A stretch of 64,000 nt of DNA from Candidatus Lernaella stagnicola (GCA_030765525.1 JAVCCK010000027.1:300910-364909); one strand, 5' to 3'. Positions 44,498 through 53,618 are shown, counted from the first letter of the stretch. Numbers and translations: made by a program. The notes: a model not told the origin generated them from the sequence alone.

Positions 44498-45361
44498 CTA
44501 TTGCGCTTCGTATTCGTTGTAGTTGCAGTGTCCCTCCCCCGAGTGCCCCAGGGTGAACAGCGCCGCGACAAACGTTGCGTAGTCATCCGGATCCATCTGG
44601 GCGGCCATTTCGTCCTGATCGATCTCCAGCGCTCCGGCGGCGGCGAGATCGGCGAAGGCCTGGAAGCCGAGTGCTCCGGGATTAACGCCTTCGGGATTAC
44701 CTAGGTCTTCGTAGTCGCCGAAGAGGTGATCGGAGTGAAAGGTTGTTTCCAGCGTGCCGTTGCCGCCCGCGTCTACGACGCCGGCGAATTCGTCATTGAC
44801 TTCCTGATGGCAACTGGTGAACGTCATCTGTTCGTTCAGTTTGATCGTAAAGGCGATCGCATCGCTGTCTTTGGTCGCGACACCCTGCATAACGATCGAG
44901 TAGCCGGGGAAAAAGTCGCCTTCGCTTTGCACCATGTTGAAGGCTGCGTAATTGTAATTGCCGGCTGGCGCGGCCAGCGAGCCCACTTCCTGCGGACCGT
45001 CGCCTTCGGTCAGGTCCAATGTGTGAACACCGTCCAATGCCACGTGGGCCGCACCCTCCGGGATATCTTCGTGTGGATGGCCGGCGTGGGCGACGGTCAG
45101 CGCCTGTTCGTCGGTTTCTTCGGCCACTTGGATGCCGGTGAGACCGCTTAGGGTAATGTAGAAGTGATCGAAGCTGATCAGCCAACCGGTCTTGTCAACG
45201 AAACCCTCACGGATGAACTCTTCGCCGTTGGCGGTAAAAGTCAGGGTGCCGGTCATCCCGGCGCCGTCATCGTCGTCATCATCACCGCAGGCGGTGACGA
45301 GCAATGCGGCCGTAGCGATAAGCAGAAGGCCGACAATCAACCAAGCATTCAAACTTTTCAT
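44498..45361 (-). CDS. His-rich periplasmic or outer-membrane lipoprotein of the metal importer
   Basis: 287 residues. Ribosome site AAGGAG six bases before the start. Lipobox VTACG, then a short Asp run. The main domain opens LTFTANGEEFIREGFVDKTGWLISFDHFYITLSGL, reminiscent of DUF4382/MbnP-like lipoproteins found beside TonB receptors. Candidate metal ligands are abundant: HAGHPHED, TSCHQE, HSDH, GHSGEGHC. Sits between the TonB receptor and the NikL-like gene, so it probably hands metal, or a metal complex, across the periplasm or captures it at the surface. Family assignment tentative. Confidence 0.68.
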   Translation of the reverse strand: MKSLNAWLIVGLLLIATAALLVTACGDDDDDDGAGMTGTLTFTANGEEFIREGFVDKTGWLISFDHFYITLSGLTGIQVAEETDEQALTVAHAGHPHEDIPEGAAHVALDGVHTLDLTEGDGPQEVGSLAAPAGNYNYAAFNMVQSEGDFFPGYSIVMQGVATKDSDAIAFTIKLNEQMTFTSCHQEVNDEFAGVVDAGGNGTLETTFHSDHLFGDYEDLGNPEGVNPGALGFQAFADLAAAGALEIDQDEMAAQMDPDDYATFVAALFTLGHSGEGHCNYNEYEAQ

Positions 45362-45378
45362 CGATGGCTCCTTTTTTG

Positions 45379-48009
45379 TCAGAATTTAGCGGTTACCGTC
45401 AGCCGGGACGAGAACGGCGTGCCCGGCGTCCAGTGAATTCCGTTGAGTGTTTCACCGTTGGGCTCCGGCCGCGTTTCGTATGAAAACACGGCGTCTTCCC
45501 ATTCGGTGTCCAACACGTTATCGATTGCCAGTTCGACTCCCCAGGCGGGGGTGTCGTATCCGGCCACGAGATCAAGCACGTAATACGGCTCGGCCCAATC
45601 GCCTTGATCCAATTCGCGGGGTCCCATATAGCGGCCCCGCACCATGCCGCGCAGGCCCAGATCGTGCGACCAGCCGACGCCGTTGGTCATCAGGGTAATC
45701 GGCCCATTGGGGATACGGTCGCGCGATTCCACAAAGCGAGCCTCGACGTAGGATGCGTCGGTCGTTAGATACAACCACGGCAAGGGACTAACGCGGATCT
45801 CGCCGTCCAAACCGTTTCGTTGTGTTTCTTCCTTGGTCACCGACAGGCCGGTTTGCGGGTCGAAGACGAGGTCTTTTTCTTTGTTCACAAACCATGCGGC
45901 GGCGGCGAAGGTGACTCGCGTACCCCAAAAGAACACGCGCGTGCCGATTTCGCCGCCCCGGACCTTGGGAATTGTGGATTCGGGGGCATTGGCCATTTGC
46001 AGCGTCGTATTGGAGAAGAAACCCTCGCCGTAGTTGAGAAAGATGTTCCAAGGCTTCAGCGGCGTGAACACAACCGAGGCCTTCGGGCTGGCAATGGCTG
46101 CGGTTTCGCTCCAGTCGCGGCGAACGTCCTGCCGCGTATCGGCCAAGTTCGTATAGATGTTGAAAAAACGCTCGTCCTGCGTGCCCTCGCCTTCGTAAAA
46201 AAGAACGTCGTAACGCACCCCGGGGACCACGGTCAGCCAGGAGGTCAGCATCAGGTTTTCGCGCAACCAGAGGCCGAGGGAGTTTTCCGAAAACTGTAAA
46301 TTGTTGATGACGTTCCAACGTTCCCGGTGGGCGGTGTTGCCGAGCAATTGGTCGACGAGGTCGTAACGCCACTGCACACCTACGGCGGTATCCCAAACGG
46401 TTTTACCCCAGGCGGCAGTGTTGCTGTAGCGTAGATTGACGCCTGTGACCGAGCGGTTATCGCGCATTTCCTGTTGGTCGCCGCGTTCCGGATTAAGCAA
46501 GTAAAAGGTGTAGTTCGACCAGATCGTCGTGCGCTTGTAATCGTACCATCCCTGCAGGCGCAGGTTGTTGCCCCCGTCGGCCCAATCCGCGGTCAGGCCA
46601 ACGAGTTGACGATTGGATGCGACGCGATCGGAGGTGTCCAGTGAGCCGTAGCGATCCAGTCGGCCGTCCTTGACCCATTTTTCGGGCACGACGTCGGTCG
46701 CGGCGCTGTCCTGGCCGTAGTGGTTGCTCATCAGATTGATCGTCCACTCGTCGCGCAAAAACGTGTGCCCGGTGTTGGCACGGTAGGCGTCGGAGTCCCC
46801 CGGATCGGTGTAGCCGTCGCTGTGGTCGGTTTCCGCCGCGCCGACGAGCAAGTAGGGCTTTTCCACACTGAACGAGCTCATCACCCGCGCGGTGCCGAAC
46901 ATGCCGGCGGTGGCCCCGATCGTATTTTGCGGCGCGTGTCGACGCGGCACGAAATTGATCGCCCCGGCGGTGGCGAAGTTGCCGAATTCGGGGTCGTACG
47001 GTCCCTTAATGACACGGATCATGTCGATGGTTTCGGGTATTAAGAAGTGCAAATCCAGGTAGCCGTGCCCATGCACCTGCGAAGGCTCGTTGAGTGGGAT
47101 GCCATCGAGGTAGGCGGCCAGGTCTTGTCCATGCTCGGCGTCGAAACCGCGCAGGAAGTACTGATAGGCTTTGGCGCCGCCGGTGTGCTGGGAAACGTGG
47201 ACGCCGGGGATGACACGTACGAGGTCGCTCGGATTGCAGCGGGGAAAATTCCGGAAATCACGGTCGCGAACTTCACGGTCCGAGGCCGCCGTCCAGTCGC
47301 GTTTTTCCTGAACGGTGACTTCCTGCAATTCGATATCCCCCGGCTTCTGGGCGGTATCGACGTCGACGACGGTTTGGGCGTCTCCCTCATCTTCGCCGAT
47401 CGGTGTGATCTGCGGCTTGCCGTCGGGTCCGAACCGGGTTTGAAGATCCGGCATGCCATCCGCGTTCAAATCCTCCAACACCAAGCGCGGCTTTTCGTCG
47501 GCGTCGTAGAACGTCCAACGATCGACACGCCCGGCGGCGGACCGATCCTCCTCCGTACGGACGTGGCGGTTGCCCTCGATATAATGCGTGGTTTCAAAAA
47601 TCCCGTCGCCGTTTCCGTCAAGCGCCTGGCGGGTTAACAAGCCACCTTCGTAGCTTTCCCGCACGTCGACGCGGCCGTCGCGGTTGACGTCCATGCGCCC
47701 GCGTACGATCTCTCCATCCTCCACGTCCAACCAGATATCGACGCGGCCGTCGAAATCGCCGTCGCGTTCCTGCCGCACCAGGTTCCCTTGTTGGTAGTGG
47801 TTGAATGCGTCGGCGCGACCGTCCCCGTTGGTGTCCCACTCCATGTAGACGAGACGGCCGGCTCCATCACGCAGGATCTTGGCTCCCTGTGTTGGAACGG
47901 AAGAATCACCGGATAGGGCCGGAGCGTGTCCGCCGTGCGCCTGGGCGATGGACACTCCAGCGGCGACGAAGCACGAAATTACGATCCACAAGGCGAAAAA
48001 CTTTCTCAC
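45379..48009 (-). CDS. TonB-dependent receptor with N-terminal EF-hand-like repeats
   Basis: 876 residues; GTG start with AGGTGA four bases upstream. Signal peptide, then a His-rich mature N-terminus (AHGGHAP). Residues ~55-195 hold five EF-hand/dockerin-like calcium loops (DTNGDGRAD, DGDFDGRVD, DVNRDGRVD, DGNGDGIFE, DLNADGMPD) in ~28-residue repeats. The TonB plug runs ~235-350 (LQEVTVQEK, DLVRVIPGVHVSQHTGG, AAYLDGIPLNEPSQVHGHGYLDLHF, IRVIKGPYDPEFGNFATAGAINFV). The barrel ends LTVTAKF. It heads the nickel/cobalt importer operon, so import of a Ni or Co chelate is the best guess. The repeat fusion is unusual. Confidence 0.9.
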   Translation of the reverse strand: MRKFFALWIVISCFVAAGVSIAQAHGGHAPALSGDSSVPTQGAKILRDGAGRLVYMEWDTNGDGRADAFNHYQQGNLVRQERDGDFDGRVDIWLDVEDGEIVRGRMDVNRDGRVDVRESYEGGLLTRQALDGNGDGIFETTHYIEGNRHVRTEEDRSAAGRVDRWTFYDADEKPRLVLEDLNADGMPDLQTRFGPDGKPQITPIGEDEGDAQTVVDVDTAQKPGDIELQEVTVQEKRDWTAASDREVRDRDFRNFPRCNPSDLVRVIPGVHVSQHTGGAKAYQYFLRGFDAEHGQDLAAYLDGIPLNEPSQVHGHGYLDLHFLIPETIDMIRVIKGPYDPEFGNFATAGAINFVPRRHAPQNTIGATAGMFGTARVMSSFSVEKPYLLVGAAETDHSDGYTDPGDSDAYRANTGHTFLRDEWTINLMSNHYGQDSAATDVVPEKWVKDGRLDRYGSLDTSDRVASNRQLVGLTADWADGGNNLRLQGWYDYKRTTIWSNYTFYLLNPERGDQQEMRDNRSVTGVNLRYSNTAAWGKTVWDTAVGVQWRYDLVDQLLGNTAHRERWNVINNLQFSENSLGLWLRENLMLTSWLTVVPGVRYDVLFYEGEGTQDERFFNIYTNLADTRQDVRRDWSETAAIASPKASVVFTPLKPWNIFLNYGEGFFSNTTLQMANAPESTIPKVRGGEIGTRVFFWGTRVTFAAAAWFVNKEKDLVFDPQTGLSVTKEETQRNGLDGEIRVSPLPWLYLTTDASYVEARFVESRDRIPNGPITLMTNGVGWSHDLGLRGMVRGRYMGPRELDQGDWAEPYYVLDLVAGYDTPAWGVELAIDNVLDTEWEDAVFSYETRPEPNGETLNGIHWTPGTPFSSRLTVTAKF

Positions 48010-48033
48010 GATGTCACCTGACCCGTAGCAATT

Positions 48034-48069
48034 ACCCGACCGGGTGTTACGATTATCATAGACGTGTTA
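48034..48069. promoter_or_regulatory. Possible operator between TonB receptor and two-component genes
   Basis: In the 208-base divergent gap, ACCCG-AC-CGGGT (48034-48045) partly overlaps the first of two direct GTGTTA repeats (48044-48049 and 48064-48069). The repeats start exactly 20 bases apart, two helical turns. Could bind a metal regulator or the adjacent response regulator. No cobalamin-riboswitch core was recognised. Confidence 0.3.
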
Positions 48070-48217
48070 TTGAGTCAACTCGCTTAATTAGCGTTTTCAC
48101 TGAAAACATGCAGATTGCCGAGATCCAGTCACACTTCGCTTATTTTCGTAATACGGTTTTTACCCGCGGCGTCGGACGCGTGGACCGCCGGACGCTTTTC
48201 GACATACAATATCGGTT

Positions 48218-49426
48218 ATGATTTATCTTTTGATTGGCAGCGTCTTGTTTAATGTTGCGCTATTGGCCGCCTGGTTCTACGCCGGGTGGCAGCGCAGCGG
48301 CGGTCGCCCGGACCAGGACGTTTTACAGGCCAGCGAAGAACTGTACCGAGTGGTGGCCGAGAATGCGACGGACATTCTTTGGACGATGGATTTGAAGGGG
48401 TGTTTCACGTTTGTCAATTCGTCGGTCAAACGCGTGCTAGGTTACGAGCCGGAAGACGCGTTGGCAATGGCGATTGCGGACATCCTGACCCCGGAGGCTT
48501 TCGCCGAGGGCTCGCGGCTGACGATCGAATACGAGCGACTCCATCGCCCGGCGGAAATGCGGGGGCAAAAGCCGCTGGTGCTGGAATTGGAGCACGTTCG
48601 CGCCGACGACACGCTGGTCTGGTGCGAAATCAACCTTCGTTTTCTCGTCGACGAGGACGGCACGCCGCGCGGTTATATCGGTGTGACGCGCGAAATCAGC
48701 GAACGCAAGAAGACCGAAGCGCAGCTTCTTTCGTACCAAAAGCAATTGCGGGAAATGGCCTCGCAGATGTCCTTGGTGGCCGAGCGCGAGCGCCATACGA
48801 TCGCCGAGGAGTTGCACGACCGCATCGGTCAGACGCTGGCGGTGGCGAAAATTCAATTGCAGACGTTGCACCGAAGCGCCGCCGATAAGCAGTTGGCTGA
48901 TTCATTACGCGGCTCGATCGAACTGGTCGACCAAACGATGCGGGAATCGCGCAGCCTGACGTTCGAACTAAGCCCGCCGATTTTGTACGAATTCGGATTG
49001 GTGGCCGCCACCGAATGGTATCTGGAAAAAATGGAACAACGGTATGGAATACGTTGTACCTTCGTGTCAACGGCGGAACGTCGCAAGTTAAACGACGAAT
49101 ACCGACTGCTTTTGTTTCGCGTGGTGCGCGAGCTATTGCATAACGTGATCAAGCATGCGCAGGCCGATCGCATCGACGTAACCGTTCGCACGGAAAACGA
49201 TCGGCTATTGATCGAAATCGCCGATGACGGTATTGGATTTGTACCGGAATCGCTCAATGAGCGCTATCAAGACGCCGATTCAGGGTTCGGCCTATTCAGT
49301 GTCCGCGAACGCATCGAGTATTTGAACGGCAACGTGACCATTGATTCGCAACCCGGCACTGGTACGCGAGTGGTGATGGACGTGCCGTTTTCGGCGGGAT
49401 TCGATCCGGAGTGGGAGGGAGAATGA
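48218..49426 (+). CDS. PAS sensor histidine kinase, NarX/HisKA_3 class
   Basis: 402 residues. One N-terminal TM helix (YLLIGSVLFNVALLAAWFYAG) with almost no periplasmic part. PAS domain ~40-160 (YRVVAENATDILWTMDLKGCFTFVNSSVKRVLGY...GYIGVTREISERKK). HisKA_3 with phospho-His200 in ERHTIAEELHDRIGQTLAV, and HATPase with ELLHNVIKHAQAD, IADDGIGF and GFGLFSVRERIEYLNG. Pairs with the LuxR-type regulator (4-base overlap). Divergent from the metal-uptake operon. Confidence 0.94.
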   Translation: MIYLLIGSVLFNVALLAAWFYAGWQRSGGRPDQDVLQASEELYRVVAENATDILWTMDLKGCFTFVNSSVKRVLGYEPEDALAMAIADILTPEAFAEGSRLTIEYERLHRPAEMRGQKPLVLELEHVRADDTLVWCEINLRFLVDEDGTPRGYIGVTREISERKKTEAQLLSYQKQLREMASQMSLVAERERHTIAEELHDRIGQTLAVAKIQLQTLHRSAADKQLADSLRGSIELVDQTMRESRSLTFELSPPILYEFGLVAATEWYLEKMEQRYGIRCTFVSTAERRKLNDEYRLLLFRVVRELLHNVIKHAQADRIDVTVRTENDRLLIEIADDGIGFVPESLNERYQDADSGFGLFSVRERIEYLNGNVTIDSQPGTGTRVVMDVPFSAGFDPEWEGE

Positions 49427-50073
49427 ATATCAGAATATTGCTGGCCGACGACCATCAAATCGTGCGAGAGGGGTTGCGCGCCTTGCTGGAAACCGAACCG
49501 GATTTCGTCATTGTCGCCGAAGCCGAAAACGGCATGGACGCCATCGCCATGACCCACCGCCTGGCGCCGGATGTGGTGATCATGGACATTGCGATGCCGG
49601 ATATTTCCGGTATCGAGGCCACGCGCGGCATCAAACGGGATCTGCCCGAGGTGAAGGTGATCGCGCTTTCGATGCATGATGAGAAACGATTTGTCCGGGA
49701 AATGCTAAAGGCGGGGGCCAGCGGTTATCTACTTAAGGACGCCGCATTTCAGGAACTTACGCAAGCGATCAAGTTGGTCATGGACGGCAAAACCTATTTG
49801 AGCCCGGAAATCAGCGGCGTGCTCGTCGAGGACTACGTCGACAGCGTAGACAACGGCGTGAAGGGGGCCGATATCCTGGGGCCGCGCGAGCGACAAGTGC
49901 TGACCTTGCTGGCCGAAGGCAAGGCGACGCGCGAAATCGCCGAGCATCTCGCCATTGGCGTGAAAACCGTCGAGACCTACCGGCACCGCATCATGCATAA
50001 ACTCGGTCTGCGCACGGTGGCCGAACTCACGAAGTTCGCCATCCGCGAAGGTTTGACCACCCTCGACCGCTAA
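49423..50073 (+). CDS. NarL/LuxR-family response regulator
   Basis: 216 residues from ATG 49423, which overlaps the kinase stop and follows GGGAGGGAG. Receiver: LLADDHQIVREGL, phospho-Asp55 in VVIMDIAMPDISG, switch residues ALSMHD and KAGASGYLLKD. C-terminal LuxR HTH: LGPRERQVLTLLAEGKATREIAEHLAIGVKTVETYRHRIMHKLGLRT. Likely targets include the divergent TonB receptor operon; inference only. Confidence 0.95.
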   Translation: MNIRILLADDHQIVREGLRALLETEPDFVIVAEAENGMDAIAMTHRLAPDVVIMDIAMPDISGIEATRGIKRDLPEVKVIALSMHDEKRFVREMLKAGASGYLLKDAAFQELTQAIKLVMDGKTYLSPEISGVLVEDYVDSVDNGVKGADILGPRERQVLTLLAEGKATREIAEHLAIGVKTVETYRHRIMHKLGLRTVAELTKFAIREGLTTLDR

Positions 50074-50103
50074 CCCAGCCCGCCGGAACGCGCGCACAAA
50101 GGA

Positions 50104-50120
50104 AGGCACCCGCCGTGCCT
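50104..50120 (+). terminator. Hairpin after the response regulator gene
   Basis: AGGCAC (50104-50109) and GTGCCT (50115-50120) form a 6-bp stem with a CCGCC loop, 31 bases past the stop. No T tract follows, so termination strength is doubtful. Confidence 0.3.
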
Positions 50121-50160
50121 AGGTGTTGTTCAGATTGGTGGCAAATGGGAGGAGAAGGGA

Positions 50161-50324
50161 GGTCCCGGGTGTCAATGCGGTGGTGCGTAATCTAAGATGT
50201 ACCCGGGACCCATAAGGCATTGTGTGACGGGTTGCCTTTGGTGTCGTAATAATGAGGTCGCCGCGTTGTTTATTCCTAGCTGCTATTACCGTCCGGCGCC
50301 CGATGGCTTTCCGGAGCGGCGACC
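50161..50324. other. Non-coding region with two long-stem inverted repeats
   Basis: The 609-base gap 50074-50682 has no supported gene. It holds GGTCCCGGGT (50161-50170) / ACCCGGGACC (50201-50210), a perfect 10-bp stem with a 30-base loop. It also holds GGTCGCCGC (50256-50264) / GCGGCGACC (50316-50324), a perfect 9-bp stem enclosing an inner TCCGG/CCGGA stem. A small palindrome GTCTTAAAGAC follows (50326-50336), then AATTTTTTCTC. This could be a structured RNA or a recombination site. The rest of the gap (50350-50640) is AT-rich with nothing recognised. Confidence 0.4.
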
Positions 50325-50682
50325 CGTCTTAAAGACCGAACAAACCGAATTTTTTCTCGATGCTTAATCTCTGTCGCTTACAATCTCGGTGTTGTTCAGA
50401 CCTTATCTTCCTATGGAGCGATGGTCATCCAATAAATCCCTGATGCTCGTTTTCAATGCGCTTTCAATTGCGGCTATTGTCATCCGATGCGCTCCGATGC
50501 TATACACTATTCACGGATCATGCCAAAAACTCCGAAACAATAAAAAAAACAGTAATAGCAACTATTTGTGATTTGTTGGAGCGATTGAAGTGGTTGAAAC
50601 CAACGTGCGTTTTTTGAGCGAGTGTGCGAATACGGCACACTTTAGTTGTGCCGTTTCCGCACACCCTCGGTAGGAGGAAGGT

Positions 50683-51621
50683 ATGAGAACCCGCCCTTCA
50701 CGCGCCGCAATTATTTCATTTATCCTATTGTTTTCAATAGCTTGGATGGAAACTCCGGCTGCGGGAGGATCCACGAGGGTGATCGACGGCTCTTTCTCCC
50801 ACGCGGGCCGGACACGGCAGTACCGGCTCGTCATTCCTCCGGCCTATGACGGCAAAACCGCACTGCCGTTGGTCATGGTGTTCCACGGCGGTGGCGGTAA
50901 TGCCAGGCGCGCGGAACAAACCACCGGCTTTTCTCAAAAAGCGATTCGGGAGGGCTTTTTCGTCGTGTATCCGGAGGGCGTCGGCCGGCTGCCCACGCGC
51001 CACAAGCTGCTGACGTGGAATACGGGAAATTGTTGCGGCTACGCAAAGGAAATCAACAGCGATGACGTAGGGTTTGTGCGCAAGCTGTTGGTCACCCTGA
51101 AACAAGACTACCGCATCGATGCCAAGCGCGTCTTCGCCACCGGCATCTCCAACGGCGGCATGATGGCCTATCGCCTCGGCTGCGAAATGGCGGGGGAGAT
51201 AGCGGCCGTCGCGCCGGTGGCCGGGGCGATGAACGTCTCCACCTGCGGGCCGGGAGCACCGGTTTCGGTGATCGTTTTTCACGGCGTACGCGATAACCGC
51301 GTCCTGTATTCGGGCGGCGCGCCCCGCGTGCAAATCGACCCTCATCCGCGGGTGGATCGTCCCGTTTCCTACGCCGCGTCTTTTTGGGCGGCTCACAACG
51401 GCTGCGATGCGCAACCGCAACGCCTCGAACAGGGGATGATCCTGCACGAGACCTACACGAGTTGCCGACCGGGCGTGGGTTTGGAAGTCTATACGTTGAA
51501 AAACGGGCGCCACGCCTGGCCCGGCGGGCAGCGCGCCTGGGTGGGCGGCGACGAACCGAGTCGGGAGATCTCGGCGACCGATTTGATGTGGGACTTTTTC
51601 CGCCGGCATCCGCGGCCATGA
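50683..51621 (+). CDS. Secreted LpqC/PHB-depolymerase-type esterase
   Basis: 312 residues, signal peptide (AIISFILLFSIAWMETPAAG); ribosome site GGAGGAAGG. Alpha/beta-hydrolase of the LpqC (esterase PHB depolymerase) family: LPLVMVFHGGGGN (oxyanion loop), VVYPEGVG, ATGISNGGMMAYRLGCE with nucleophile Ser156, VFHGVRDNRVLYSGG (Asp), GRHAWPGG (His). Cys pairs (NCC, TCG, TSC, NGC) fit secretion. Substrates of the family include polyhydroxyalkanoate oligomers and feruloyl/acetyl esters; unresolved here. Monocistronic. Confidence 0.88.
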   Translation: MRTRPSRAAIISFILLFSIAWMETPAAGGSTRVIDGSFSHAGRTRQYRLVIPPAYDGKTALPLVMVFHGGGGNARRAEQTTGFSQKAIREGFFVVYPEGVGRLPTRHKLLTWNTGNCCGYAKEINSDDVGFVRKLLVTLKQDYRIDAKRVFATGISNGGMMAYRLGCEMAGEIAAVAPVAGAMNVSTCGPGAPVSVIVFHGVRDNRVLYSGGAPRVQIDPHPRVDRPVSYAASFWAAHNGCDAQPQRLEQGMILHETYTSCRPGVGLEVYTLKNGRHAWPGGQRAWVGGDEPSREISATDLMWDFFRRHPRP

Positions 51622-51677
51622 ACGCGGCAGGACGATTCCTCGGTAAAAACCGCGCGCCGATTCAAGCGTAGGGGACG

Positions 51678-52715
51678 ATGATGCAGCACGAAATCATGGA
51701 ATGCGGACCGTTATTGAACGAGCGCGGCGAATTGGCGCAACGCGGTTTTGCGCGGCGGCCCTTGCTCGACTACAACCCGGAAAACGTGCGCGTATCGCGA
51801 TTCGGTTTCTGGAACCGCCTCCGCTTGAAGGAATGGGATTACTACGGCATCACGACGCACGACTGGTTTTTGGGCACCGCGGTTTCCCATGCCGGTTTTG
51901 CCGGTGTGGTGTTTGTCTATTTCATCGATTTTGCGGTAGGCACGATCGAAGAGGGACTGGTTGTCACACCGCTGGGTCGCGGGTGTCGACTGCCGCGGCA
52001 GAGCACCGAGGGTGATGTCGCGTTTCGCGGCGGCGGCGTATCGCTTCACTTCCAGCGCGAGGCGGAAAGCCGCACGCTACGGATCGACTGGCCGCGCCTG
52101 AAATCGGGCCGCGCCCTTCACTTGGAAGCAAACCTCGCTCATCCCACCGGGTGGGAGTCGATCGTGATGGCGACTCCGATCGGCGAACGCGGCTTCTACT
52201 ACAACGAGAAAATCAATTGCCTGGCCGCCCGCGGCGAGCTGACCGTCGGCGAACGGCGCTTCACGTTGGAGCCCGACAGCGCGGCGGGTACCATCGATTG
52301 GGGTCGCGGGGTCTGGGCCTACCGCACGTTTTGGAACTGGGCCAGCGCGTCGGGGCGTTTGCCGAACGGGACGCCCTTCGGGTTGAACCTCGGCTCGGGC
52401 TTCGGGGACCTATCGGCGGCAACCGAGAACTGCTTTTTCCTCGACGGCCGCTTGCACAAAATTGGTTGGGTGAACATCCGTTACAATCCGGGCGATTACC
52501 TGCAGCCGTGGCGCTTCACCGACGAAGAAGGCCGTTTGGACCTCACGCTGCACCCCATCTACGACCGCATCGACAAAACGGAAATGGGCATCGTGGCATC
52601 GCAGGCGCACCAGGTATTCGGCCGCTACGAGGGCCGTGTGGTGACCGACGAGGGCAAGACGGTGGACGTGCGCGATTTGACCGGGTGGGCCGAAGAAGTG
52701 CGGAACCGGTGGTGA
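51678..52715 (+). CDS. DUF2804-family protein
   Basis: 345 residues, no signal peptide. DUF2804 marks: LLNERGELAQRGFARRPLLDYN, RLKEWDYYGITTHDWFLGTAVSHAGFAG, GERGFYYNEKINCLAARG, DWGRGVWAYRTFWNWASASG. The fold is probably lipocalin/hydroxyneurosporene-synthase-like, two beta-barrels. No catalytic residues are established for the family. Gene stands alone and converges on the diguanylate cyclase with a 3-base gap. Confidence 0.85.
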   Translation: MMQHEIMECGPLLNERGELAQRGFARRPLLDYNPENVRVSRFGFWNRLRLKEWDYYGITTHDWFLGTAVSHAGFAGVVFVYFIDFAVGTIEEGLVVTPLGRGCRLPRQSTEGDVAFRGGGVSLHFQREAESRTLRIDWPRLKSGRALHLEANLAHPTGWESIVMATPIGERGFYYNEKINCLAARGELTVGERRFTLEPDSAAGTIDWGRGVWAYRTFWNWASASGRLPNGTPFGLNLGSGFGDLSAATENCFFLDGRLHKIGWVNIRYNPGDYLQPWRFTDEEGRLDLTLHPIYDRIDKTEMGIVASQAHQVFGRYEGRVVTDEGKTVDVRDLTGWAEEVRNRW

Positions 52716-52718
52716 GGC

Positions 52719-53618
52719 TCAATCCACACTAACGCGATTGCGGCCCTTCTTCTTACTGCGATACATCAACTCGTCGGCGCGACTCACGAGCGTTTCGGCG
52801 TCGTCGGAATCCTTCACCAAGCTGGCGCCGACCGAGACGGTAACCGAGAGCTTTTTTTCGTTCCACGGCAAGAAAGACTCGGCCACCAGCATGCGAAAGC
52901 GCTCAGCCAATCCCTCCATCGCGCTGCGGTCCACGTTGGCGGCCACAACGACGAATTCTTCGCCGCCCCAACGGCCCGGAAAATCATAGGAACGGCTCGC
53001 GCCGCGTAAGGTTCCGGCCACCATTTTCAGGACGGCGTCGCCGGCCTCGTGACCATAGCTGTCGTTGAATGTTTTAAAATGGTCGACGTCGAAAAACATC
53101 ACGCCGAAGGGCCAGCGCAATCGTTCGTATTCGCCGAACCGCCCATCAAGGACCCGGCCGGTGGCACGGCGGTTGGGCAAGCCGGTTAATGGATCGATCA
53201 TCGCCTCTCGCTCGAGCTGCACCAACTGATCGATTAGTTCGATTTTCTGGCGGTTGTCGCGAAATACCTCGACGGCGCCGATGATGTTGCCGTCTTTGTC
53301 GCGACGAGGGCTGACCCGTACGTTGACCGGCACGCGGTGGCCGTCTTTATGATGCAAAAACACGTCGACCTCGCGCGGTAGCCCGTCTTGAAGAGTGGCA
53401 TGCAAGGGGCACCCCCCGAAGCACAATTGGTTACCGTCCGCATCCACATGGCACAACAGGTTATCGGCGCAACTGTGGCCCACAACCTCGGCGGAGCCGA
53501 AGCCGGAAAGCTCTTCGGCAGCTCGGTTCCAATATTGAATACGGCGATTGTGGTCGACGAAGTACACGCCGTCGTATAGCGATTCCAACAAATCGCGATA
53601 GAAATGGTTGTCACTCAT
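52719..53618 (-). CDS. PAS-GGDEF diguanylate cyclase
   Basis: 299 residues from ATG 53618 (GGAGAG upstream). PAS domain ~1-125 with an unusual Cys-rich loop (CADNLLCH, CFGGCPLH) that might bind metal or respond to redox. GGDEF domain ~145-299: DPLTGLPNRRATGRVLD, FFDVDHFKTFNDSYGHEAGDAVL, and the active GGEEF. An RxxD product-inhibition site (RSYD) lies five residues ahead of GGEEF. Cytoplasmic, expected to make c-di-GMP. Confidence 0.95.
   Translation of the reverse strand: MSDNHFYRDLLESLYDGVYFVDHNRRIQYWNRAAEELSGFGSAEVVGHSCADNLLCHVDADGNQLCFGGCPLHATLQDGLPREVDVFLHHKDGHRVPVNVRVSPRRDKDGNIIGAVEVFRDNRQKIELIDQLVQLEREAMIDPLTGLPNRRATGRVLDGRFGEYERLRWPFGVMFFDVDHFKTFNDSYGHEAGDAVLKMVAGTLRGASRSYDFPGRWGGEEFVVVAANVDRSAMEGLAERFRMLVAESFLPWNEKKLSVTVSVGASLVKDSDDAETLVSRADELMYRSKKKGRNRVSVD

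Noticed and set aside
48010-48217. Cobalamin riboswitch ahead of the TonB/cbiMQO operon
   Set aside because: The gap is short and no B12-box or conserved core was found; only direct repeats and a short palindrome are visible.
50256-50324. c-di-GMP (GEMM) riboswitch
   Set aside because: There is a CCGG inner stem and a closing stem, but the conserved GEMM core bases could not be placed and the next gene is 350 bases away.
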